From Nostocales cyanobacterium LEGE 11386 (lineage in GTDB: Bacteria > Cyanobacteriota > Cyanobacteriia > Cyanobacteriales > Nostocaceae): a stretch of 64,000 nucleotides of DNA. How positions within the stretch are numbered: the stretch's first letter is position 1; each line of letters starts with the position of its first letter. Shown piece after piece: positions 35,611 to 43,243 of the stretch. The stretch is taken from assembly GCA_015207155.1 (NCBI GenBank), contig JADEXK010000001.1, positions 124,001-188,000 on the forward strand. Reading direction: 5' to 3'. The notes under the pieces were generated by a model. That model was not told the origin of the DNA. It ran no database searches and saw nothing but the letters and a program-made list of their open reading frames with translations. The position numbers and the translations under genes are program-made.

Positions 35611-37392
35611 TCACTGGGCTTCAGCTATCCAAGGCTGTAATTTAGCTCGGTATTGATAGTCTTGAACATCTCGATTTCTTTGAGCCACTTGGCTGTTGGC
35701 AGGAAGCTTTCTGGTTTGGTAGAGATAGAAAATCTCATAAAAAGCTCCATAACCTACCAATGCAATTAACAGGAAGAGATATTGCAGAGAGCGAGGAGAT
35801 AAAAATCCGGCAATTCCAAAACCTTTCCACAAAAACATTGCATACCAAACAGCAACATTTAAACAAGTCTGACGACTATTTCTAAAAATATTGCACCGTC
35901 TAGGTTCATATCTGGCATTTTCCAAATAAGTATCAGCATGACTTACAGGACTATGATGATTGAGCAGCTGATCAGCACGATAAGGATCAAGGAAACCAAT
36001 ATTTTTGCCTTGTTCACCAAGCAAACTCAATTGGTCGTGGACATGATTGATAAAGTTGCCTACTCGTTTGGTGTGTTGCAAGTATGTGTTAACGTAGCGC
36101 AAGTGTAAATGCCATTTACCAAGATAGAGAGGTACATGCAAACCAAACCACCAAGTATATTCAAAGGATATTCTCCAACTCATAATGCTGGCGTTACCTA
36201 ATTGCTTGGCATGGTAGCGGTACAGACGATTGACATCTTGGACATAGCGAAGATTGAAGCGATTGTAAGCTTCCCGTTTTGTTTCGGCATCAGCTTCTTT
36301 AGCTAGTTTGGCGCGAATTATTTCGGTGATGCTTTCAGTCGCAAAGGCAATCATTGTTGTGCCGAAAGAATAAAACGCATCAAAAATACAAGCCGCATCT
36401 CCCAGCACATACCAGTTATCCTGAGAGTATAGAGTTTTACTGTTATGACCTAACCTGGGTAAATAGTGAAAATCAACCAATTCGCCGCTATTAATTAACT
36501 GATAAAGTAGTTTGTGATTTTCTTTGAGGAAAGCTGAAAACTTATCTAAGCTATTAATACTGTTAGCTGGAATCACCTCGTGATGATGAATCACACCAAT
36601 GGACAATTCTAATGGGTCTTTGTCTGTGGGAATCATCCATAACCAGTGACCGTGACCAAACCAGTGATTGGTAGCATAGTAGTGACTGGTAGCAGCACCG
36701 GTGGGGTCATAGCCATCGTGGAAGAGTTTACGGTCTATATTTCTCACTCGCACCCATGCTGAACCGTTATTGAGACCGTAGAGGTTGTCTGGCCCTTGAC
36801 CACCATCAGGTTGATGGAAGATAACATTGTCTGTCTTACGGCCAATAATGAACTTGCGACCTGCTGCATCAATTACATGCTTGGCTTTCAGTTCTATATC
36901 TTCACCATGAACCTTAACCTTAACCGTCTTAATTGCATCACCTGGAGTCAAGTCTACATCTAGTACACGACCGTTGTAGAAAACCGCACCCATCTCCTTA
37001 TTCATCTTCAGCACATCCCGCTCGAACTTGGCTCGGTTCATATGAAAGGAACCAATGTCGGTCTGCCGATTTACCCACAGGTGGTAGTAGTCATCCAAAT
37101 TAGAGGTTTGAGCAGGATCTTTAGGCCAGTGAAAATTTAATCCGTTCTTGGGTGTGTGGTTTTCGATCATGTATTCGTAAAGTCCCAACTCCTTGCAGAC
37201 AAAGAGAGCAGCGCCTTCGATCATGGATTCACCGATTTTCATATCTTTGTCGGTGCGTTCTTCAGGGCGAGGATCAATGAGCGCAACTTTGATATTGGGA
37301 ATGTTGAGCATGAGATGTCGAGCTTGACAAACGCCCGCAAATCCTGCTCCCATAATTACGACATCATATTCTTGAGGCTGAGTGGTGTACAT
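35611..37392 (-). CDS. Flavin-dependent halogenase-like FAD monooxygenase 2
   Basis: This 593-residue paralogue of the downstream gene is collinear with it to about residue 380: GAGFAG (15-20), GES (54-56), K82 (TPKNGLNF), WLWMIP (250-255) and GDAACIFDAFYSFG (331-344). The same Pro-to-Ala change is seen after FD. Two large flavoproteins kept side by side suggest two successive or two different oxidations or halogenations of one product. The C-terminal part again ends with hydrophobic segments. It follows the thioesterase gene by about 400 bp. Confidence 0.82.
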   Translation of the reverse strand: MYTTQPQEYDVVIMGAGFAGVCQARHLMLNIPNIKVALIDPRPEERTDKDMKIGESMIEGAALFVCKELGLYEYMIENHTPKNGLNFHWPKDPAQTSNLDDYYHLWVNRQTDIGSFHMNRAKFERDVLKMNKEMGAVFYNGRVLDVDLTPGDAIKTVKVKVHGEDIELKAKHVIDAAGRKFIIGRKTDNVIFHQPDGGQGPDNLYGLNNGSAWVRVRNIDRKLFHDGYDPTGAATSHYYATNHWFGHGHWLWMIPTDKDPLELSIGVIHHHEVIPANSINSLDKFSAFLKENHKLLYQLINSGELVDFHYLPRLGHNSKTLYSQDNWYVLGDAACIFDAFYSFGTTMIAFATESITEIIRAKLAKEADAETKREAYNRFNLRYVQDVNRLYRYHAKQLGNASIMSWRISFEYTWWFGLHVPLYLGKWHLHLRYVNTYLQHTKRVGNFINHVHDQLSLLGEQGKNIGFLDPYRADQLLNHHSPVSHADTYLENARYEPRRCNIFRNSRQTCLNVAVWYAMFLWKGFGIAGFLSPRSLQYLFLLIALVGYGAFYEIFYLYQTRKLPANSQVAQRNRDVQDYQYRAKLQPWIAEAQ

Positions 37393-37794
37393 TAGACTTA
37401 ATTAAATTGGTAAATAACTTGATTTTGGGTGCATCCCGTTTTTGTTAAATAACCCAGTAGGTTCATTGGTCTGGCGTTTTTATAAAAGTGGGATGCTACC
37501 CTTTCTGATTACGCTGTTCATTTATTTCTCAGACCAACTTGAAGAATTTATGCAGAGATTTACAAACATTGAATTTGGGCATTGCATATTTGCAGGATGA
37601 TTTGCATTTCTCTCCTACTTAGTACATGATTTCACAAGTTCGTAGCGAAAAAAATTGCCTTGATCAAACCTTAGCGTTACTCTGCGCTAACCTTTGCGAT
37701 CCTTTGCGTTTAAATTTCCACCCTCAATTCGCCATGAATTTATGCAAAAAAGCATCTGATTCAGCAACGCCATTGTGGGAATATTTACGTTCAA
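37393..37794. other. Intergenic region with degenerate CTTTGCG-type repeat
   Basis: About 400 bp hold no supported gene. Near 37672-37710 there is a run of GCGTTACTCTGCGCTAACC and CTTTGCGATCC pieces, which resembles 51925-51963. Short open frames on the plus strand here have no homology or ribosome-binding site and were ignored. A promoter for the halogenase genes could lie here. Confidence 0.4.
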
Positions 37795-39405
37795 TCAAGA
37801 CTGTTCACATAGAGCCAAGCGCACAACTTCTGGTAATGGCGCTGGTACGAATTTTCCATCCTGGCTACGGCTAAACCATGCAGCTTCATGCTCACCAACG
37901 GCTAGCTTTTGTTTGTTACCATCTGGTGTGAGGCGAAAATATTCAAAAGCTAAACTTACACTGTTTTCGTATACTGCCCGTAGTGACATATTCACCTGGA
38001 TTTGATCGAAGGGTAGCGCTTCGCGTAAGTTTTCTACCCGACTGTTCAGACATCGAAATTCACCTTGACTTGCTGTTCTGCGGTAAGAGTCTGGGATAAG
38101 TTTATGGAAGAAACTATCCCGGATGCGTCCTTGCCAAACGTAGTAGTTAGCAAAGTTAATATTGCCGATCGCATCTGTATCTTCTAGAGATGTTTCAAAA
38201 ATCTGTTCTCGTAGTAATCGACCAGAGTTAATGCCTGCTAGTGCCTGATATAACTTTTTACCTACGTAAATATCCGCAAATAATTCTAGGAGTGGCTGGG
38301 GAGTATAGGACGGGTCAGATAATTGGTTGATGAACTTTTTTAAGTAATCTGGTAAGGGTTTCGGTTCGGCGGGCCCTTGTTTGGCTAGATTTACCCAAGT
38401 CATACACAATTGACTTTGAGCAACCCTTTCAAAACTACCATCAGGTAAAACTTTTAACCAATCGTAGCGAAAATCAACAGTTGAATTAGCAGGGCCAGAT
38501 ACATTAGCTACCCAGTAACGTCCTTCGATAACATCGTTTAGTCCTGCTTCACCAAGAATTCGAGTTTGAGCATGATTAGTGACCATCCCCCACTCACCAG
38601 TAGCTAAATGCTGTCCTAGGGGTTCACGAATAGACCAAATAGCTAAATCGCGAATCTTACCCATCCAGTTAAAAAAGTGCGAAAAATAGACACTTTGGCT
38701 GAGGTTAGCAGTTTCTTTGTACGAGACAGGCGATCGCACAACAAATACTTTTTCGTTTTCGTGAGGATTACTGATGCTGTAAATATTTTCAACTGGTATA
38801 GTCGGGGCTGTTTTTGGTGGAGTGCGATCGCTAGCAGTGGCTTGAGGATTGGAGACAACAACGGCAACAACTCTTTCTGGGCCTCGTGTTAATGCCAAAG
38901 GAAAAGTCAGGACGTATATTTGATTGTCAACAGTAATCCCCCGGAATAGAATACTATCTCCCTCATAACGGTCAATTTCTAAGTCGAATTTTTGAGCATT
39001 TGTAGCTTTACGCACAGCTTCAACTGCTGCCCAAATCCGTGTACCAGCAAGGTCTACTGAATCGGAACTATTTTCTAGTAGCTGTTGCATTACAGGCTCA
39101 CGAGAATTACTGAGTAAAGCAGTCCAGTCTTCTCGTAAACGATGGGTTACAGGGGCAATGTCACAACCTTGGGGGCCTAAACCAGCGACACAGAGACAAA
39201 CGCGATCGTCATGAGAAAGAGACACATCTACTAATTCCTTTTCTAGTCCCTCAAGTACAGGTTTTCCAGAATCAAGCCAATTTATTTGAACATTTTGTAG
39301 TAAATCTGAACCTTGTAGAGGTGTTGGGCCAAATTTACTGATTGGACGGGAACTGCTTTTTGGTCTAGCTTTGGTTTTGACAGCAGTTGATGAAGACTTG
39401 TTCAT
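37795..39405 (-). CDS. PPTase-like domain fused to tandem hot-dog thioesterase domains
   Basis: This is a 536-residue fusion. Residues 55-140 look like a 4'-phosphopantetheinyl transferase: VSLSHDD (61-67), GCDIAP with D82, and W125...E129...K133, the same spacing as W-x3-E-x3-K in Sfp; the second acidic residue of the Sfp D-x-E is Ala here (A84). Residues 221-345 and 400-520 each look like an enediyne-type hot-dog thioesterase: ETANLSQSVYFSHFFNWMGK..RD and EDTDAIGNINFANYYVWQGRIRD. In enediyne PKSs the PPTase is the C-terminal domain of the synthase and the thioesterase is separate; here both sit on one protein. It should activate the ACPs and release the chain. Confidence 0.75.
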   Translation of the reverse strand: MNKSSSTAVKTKARPKSSSRPISKFGPTPLQGSDLLQNVQINWLDSGKPVLEGLEKELVDVSLSHDDRVCLCVAGLGPQGCDIAPVTHRLREDWTALLSNSREPVMQQLLENSSDSVDLAGTRIWAAVEAVRKATNAQKFDLEIDRYEGDSILFRGITVDNQIYVLTFPLALTRGPERVVAVVVSNPQATASDRTPPKTAPTIPVENIYSISNPHENEKVFVVRSPVSYKETANLSQSVYFSHFFNWMGKIRDLAIWSIREPLGQHLATGEWGMVTNHAQTRILGEAGLNDVIEGRYWVANVSGPANSTVDFRYDWLKVLPDGSFERVAQSQLCMTWVNLAKQGPAEPKPLPDYLKKFINQLSDPSYTPQPLLELFADIYVGKKLYQALAGINSGRLLREQIFETSLEDTDAIGNINFANYYVWQGRIRDSFFHKLIPDSYRRTASQGEFRCLNSRVENLREALPFDQIQVNMSLRAVYENSVSLAFEYFRLTPDGNKQKLAVGEHEAAWFSRSQDGKFVPAPLPEVVRLALCEQS

Positions 39406-39534
39406 GACTTAATACTTATCCTTAGCGTTAAATTTTTGAAATCAGGGACTTGTAAATAGAAAAGGCTACGAATATTTTTAGGAAAATAGCTGGCTGTCAT
39501 TTGTCTTGACTTCTGACAGCCTTGCTTGTCAACA

Positions 39535-42500
39535 TTATTCAAGAGTGCTTAACAGCTTACCCACAGTTTTGGAAAACACTGGTATTTCCCGTTGGCGGCG
39601 TTCTGCGGCAGATAAAGCATGTAACCCAGGAAGTTGCGCTAATGAAGCTTCTGGTACGGTCATCTGCAAAGCTTTAGCTCGGTTGTTAAGTTCACGGCGC
39701 AGAAGTTGCTCATCTCGCTGAGTAGGATCAGCCAAATCTTCAGCAGTCGGATGATTTTCACGATGTTCTAGAATCTGTAGGTGATAACCATCTAGTTTTT
39801 CAATGATGCGTCCTGCTTCATCCACAGCAAAGACTGTGCTGTTATATTGCCGACCTTGGCGACCATGCAGGTTAACCACACCGATGCAGGAACCAGATAT
39901 ATTGCTATCAGTTTGATAAACTTGAATGCTGTTGATGCGGATGGGTAAGCAAATGTCTTGAGGAACTACAGGCTGTACAGCTTGGAGTAAGGAATCTCGA
40001 TAATAGGGGTCACCTAGTAGGAAAGGCCCAGATGCTCTATCAAATTTTTCTTCACCTGTGACTGCTGGTACACCTTTTTGGGTACGAAAGACAAACTTCT
40101 TCGAGTTGAGGGAGTAAACCTGCTGTATGCGTTGGAAGCGGGGCCCTTGAAATAACAACCATCCATACAAGTCTTGTTGAGGATCAATATCCAAAGGTGC
40201 TGGAGGAAGTTTAATCTGTTCTTTGGGAGCTTCATGTTGCTGGTCGAAGACAAAAGTAGCTGCAAAATGAGCCATTGCAAACCCAGTCCGCTCAGTTCTG
40301 ATTTCTGCCCGTACTTTGCGGAAGTCATTCACTGATTCACGTTCTAGTACTTCGGCACGAATTTCAATATCTATGCCATTTTCCGGGTCTACAACAATCG
40401 GGCGTTCTAAGCGGATATCTTCAATTCGCAGTGCATCTAGCTGAGTTAAACCTGTTGCGTAGGCAACAGCTTGAGCCATCGCTTCTAGACCAAACACAGT
40501 GGGGAACAGATAGGAGCCTTTGTAAATATGGTCTTTGACGTAGGAATCGCGCTCTAAGCTCAGATGGGTGCGAGCTACGATCTCAACATCAGGTTCCATA
40601 ATCTGCACCTGCTCGATAAATCTTAATGCCGCAGCTGGAGGCATCCGTTTTGTCCGCCAGGTATCAAAACCACGGCGTAGAGTGTCTATGCCGCCCAGTC
40701 TAGCTGAAACTACGACTTGGGGATCTCCAGGGTCATTTTGCATGAGGTGTAGGAATCGACGTACAGCTTCGTCTGTGGGCATAGCTTCGATTCCCATGCG
40801 GTTGAGGTTCCGGACAGTACCCATGCGGGCACCCATGCCGACTTCTGCCCAAACACTAAAGGCAATGGCTAGAGTGGCGGTTTCTGGATGTTCTTCTCCA
40901 AAGCGGCGCAAAATCAAATCCAGAGCTTCGTTAGAGAACCCATACCAGGTATTACCAGGCAATCCGAGAACAGCGCTGATAGAAGAGAAACCGACAAACA
41001 TTTTTGGTGGCTTATTAGCAAGGGCTTGTATCAAATTCATCACACCAAGTAATTTGGGTGCTACTTCTGTACGTGCTTCTTCCAAACTGGCATTTTCTAC
41101 ACGACGGGGTTTGTTGAGGGCAGAGCCGTGAATTACTCCGGTAATCTTACCTAGTTCTTTCTCAACGCGTTGTACCAAATTGGCAACTGCGATCGCATCA
41201 TTAACATTGCACTGATAATACCGACAGGTTAATCCTTCATCTTGGAAGTGTTGCAGGGTGTTAGCAATTTCTGCACTACTCTTGCCTGTGGGGTCAACTT
41301 GGGGATGAGCCGAACTACCAACTAGAGCCATACGTACTCCTGTGGTTCTAGCTAGAGCCAAGGCACACTCAGCAGTAATACCTTTAGCACCACCTGTAAT
41401 TAAAAATACATCTTTGGGCAACCAGGTGATATCTCGGTGTTCATACAGTACCGTATCTTGCACGCGGGGTCGGGGGATGAGTCGAGTTAGTTCGGTATCA
41501 TAGCCAACTGCTACAAATGCTTCTGGTCGGGAGAGTTCTGCAATGATTCGTTCTGTGAGTGAAGTGGGAGTAACACTAACGGGAACATCAATCACCCGCA
41601 CTTTCAGATCAGAGCGTTCGAGGTGGAGGCTGGCAGCAAAGCCCATGCTACAGGATTGCTCGATATCGGTTACTTGCGCTAGTCTACCGAAGTAGCCACC
41701 ACCAAACTGAATGTAAGCAACTGTGGTGTATTGGCGTTGAGCTTTAGCGGCTGCGGGTGGTGTAGCGGCAGCGCGAACCCTCTGCATAGCTCTTTGAAGA
41801 CGAGCTTCTGGGGTCATTTCACCCTTCGGTGACCGGGGAAGTACGGCAATGAAGTGTGTAAATTCAACACTGTGGATGAGTGAGCGATCGCCTACTTGTT
41901 CAAAAGTTACAGCTTGGACTCTCGCACCTTGGCTGAGAAATTCTTGCTGTAATATCTCTACAAAATCAGCTTCTTCTACCTCAGACATAATCAGGATGTT
42001 GGCATTTGACCAATTATCCACCTCGAACATGTTGGTCGTTTCCCAATTATCTTCCTGGCTGGAGGCAGGTAGTACGGGTTTTTCTTCAGGAACGTATTCA
42101 ACAACAAAGTCGCGTACCCAAGGTATTGATTCTGATACTGGTAAAGTTGTTGATACTTTGAGGCTTGGTTGTACAGGCTGTGGTTGCACAGATGGTTTTT
42201 GCTTCTCTGTCAGTTGTTGTAAGACGGTGGCAATCTCTGCAAGGGTAGCATTAGCAAAGTTAGAAGGATCAATCAGCCCCTCAACTCCTACACGTTTAGC
42301 TGCTTCAGCCACAAACTCTGCTGTTTTGATCGAGTCTAGATTTAAATCATCTAGCAGATGCAGGTTCATGGATAAGGTTTCTCGTGGAAAACCTGTACGC
42401 TGCACTACCATTTCCAGCAACATATTGGGTATGGATGCTAGTTTTGACTCTTGTTTAGGTTCGATTACCACTGGTTGTGGGGGAATTACAGGAGTAACTT

Positions 42501-43044
42501 GAGTCTGATTCACACTAGGCATGACATCACGCACAGCCTCAACAATCTCTTGCAGAGAGGCGTTGGCTAGAGTAGAAGGATCGACTTTACCTGCTACACC
42601 ACATTCCTTTGCAGTACCAGCAACCAGTTCCCCACCTTTGATAGAATCCAAATTCAAATCATCTAGTAATCGTAGTTGCAAGGTGATACTTTCTCGCGGA
42701 AACCCGGTTTGCTTAACCACCAAATTTACTAGAATGGCTTCCACATCTATGGTTGGTTGAGAAACTACTTGGGGAGCTACTTGGGGGGCTGCTTGTGGTT
42801 GTTGTACTGCTGCATAGGAAATACTTGCAGGCTGACTGGTGGGCAGTTCAACTATGTAATGCTGGTTGGCGTTACCATGACCATTTTGTTGGGCTTGATG
42901 AATCTGCTTTGTTAAATGTGGCAAGCTTTGCAAATCAGCGCGAATAATTTGAGCTAAAAATGAACCGCGTTGGCTAAAGTAGTTAGTTAAAAGTTTGGTG
43001 AGTTCGTCGTTCATTTGCTGATGTGCAGAATTTTGGCTATTCAT
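39535..43044 (-). CDS. PKS subunit ACP-ACP-KR-DH
   Basis: This 1169-residue protein opens with a helical segment (YFSQRGSFLAQIIRADLQS, near 22-40) like the C-terminus of the KS-AT protein. Two ACPs follow with the serine in LNLDSIK at S134 and S238. An SDR-type ketoreductase has GGAKGIT (551-557) and catalytic S687/S688, Y701 and N705 (GFSSISAVLG, WYGFSN). A hot-dog dehydratase has His839 in DSYVKDHIYKGSYLFP and continues to about 1110. The order matches the later part of HglE, enediyne and PUFA synthases. There is no enoyl reductase, so an unsaturated product is expected. It is the middle gene of the cluster. Confidence 0.88.
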   Translation of the reverse strand: MNSQNSAHQQMNDELTKLLTNYFSQRGSFLAQIIRADLQSLPHLTKQIHQAQQNGHGNANQHYIVELPTSQPASISYAAVQQPQAAPQVAPQVVSQPTIDVEAILVNLVVKQTGFPRESITLQLRLLDDLNLDSIKGGELVAGTAKECGVAGKVDPSTLANASLQEIVEAVRDVMPSVNQTQVTPVIPPQPVVIEPKQESKLASIPNMLLEMVVQRTGFPRETLSMNLHLLDDLNLDSIKTAEFVAEAAKRVGVEGLIDPSNFANATLAEIATVLQQLTEKQKPSVQPQPVQPSLKVSTTLPVSESIPWVRDFVVEYVPEEKPVLPASSQEDNWETTNMFEVDNWSNANILIMSEVEEADFVEILQQEFLSQGARVQAVTFEQVGDRSLIHSVEFTHFIAVLPRSPKGEMTPEARLQRAMQRVRAAATPPAAAKAQRQYTTVAYIQFGGGYFGRLAQVTDIEQSCSMGFAASLHLERSDLKVRVIDVPVSVTPTSLTERIIAELSRPEAFVAVGYDTELTRLIPRPRVQDTVLYEHRDITWLPKDVFLITGGAKGITAECALALARTTGVRMALVGSSAHPQVDPTGKSSAEIANTLQHFQDEGLTCRYYQCNVNDAIAVANLVQRVEKELGKITGVIHGSALNKPRRVENASLEEARTEVAPKLLGVMNLIQALANKPPKMFVGFSSISAVLGLPGNTWYGFSNEALDLILRRFGEEHPETATLAIAFSVWAEVGMGARMGTVRNLNRMGIEAMPTDEAVRRFLHLMQNDPGDPQVVVSARLGGIDTLRRGFDTWRTKRMPPAAALRFIEQVQIMEPDVEIVARTHLSLERDSYVKDHIYKGSYLFPTVFGLEAMAQAVAYATGLTQLDALRIEDIRLERPIVVDPENGIDIEIRAEVLERESVNDFRKVRAEIRTERTGFAMAHFAATFVFDQQHEAPKEQIKLPPAPLDIDPQQDLYGWLLFQGPRFQRIQQVYSLNSKKFVFRTQKGVPAVTGEEKFDRASGPFLLGDPYYRDSLLQAVQPVVPQDICLPIRINSIQVYQTDSNISGSCIGVVNLHGRQGRQYNSTVFAVDEAGRIIEKLDGYHLQILEHRENHPTAEDLADPTQRDEQLLRRELNNRAKALQMTVPEASLAQLPGLHALSAAERRQREIPVFSKTVGKLLSTLE

Positions 43045-43077
43045 TATGCGTTCTCTTGTTAATGGTTGACTTTAGTT

Positions 43078-43170
43078 AGTGCTGTAAAGCCCTGCGGGCA
43101 TAGCTGCGCTTAGAGCGGTAGCGGGGCGTAAAGCCCTGCGGGCATAGCTGCGCTTATGCCCGTGCTGAGT
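43078..43170. repeat. Double copy of the dispersed repeat (inverted orientation)
   Basis: The reverse complement of the 35501-35593 repeat, nearly identical over about 93 bp, with GTGCTGAGTGCTGAGT heptamers at its right edge. It occupies the gap between the KS-AT and ACP-KR-DH genes, just where duplicated helix sequence marks an apparent split of a single PKS gene. Confidence 0.85.
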
Positions 43171-43206
43171 GCTGAGTAAAGGACTGAAGTATTTGGTATA
43201 AACCCC

Positions 43207-43229
43207 ACCGCCCTTTGTGGGCGGTTTTT
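43207..43229 (+). terminator. GC-rich hairpin with T-run, antisense to the PKS cluster
   Basis: The arms ACCGCCC (43207-43213) and GGGCGGT (43219-43225) enclose TTTGT and are followed by T residues. It would terminate transcription on the plus strand, opposite to the PKS genes, and a weaker relative occurs at about 33402. It is probably part of the repeat module rather than a dedicated terminator. Confidence 0.4.
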
Positions 43230-43243
43230 CAACTCAGCACTAT

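Noticed and set aside
40568..42760. Long plus-strand open frames antisense to the ACP-KR-DH gene (up to 217 codons)
   Set aside because: They follow codon-phase shadowing of the PKS gene, have Ser/Thr/Arg-rich low-complexity products and no start signals.
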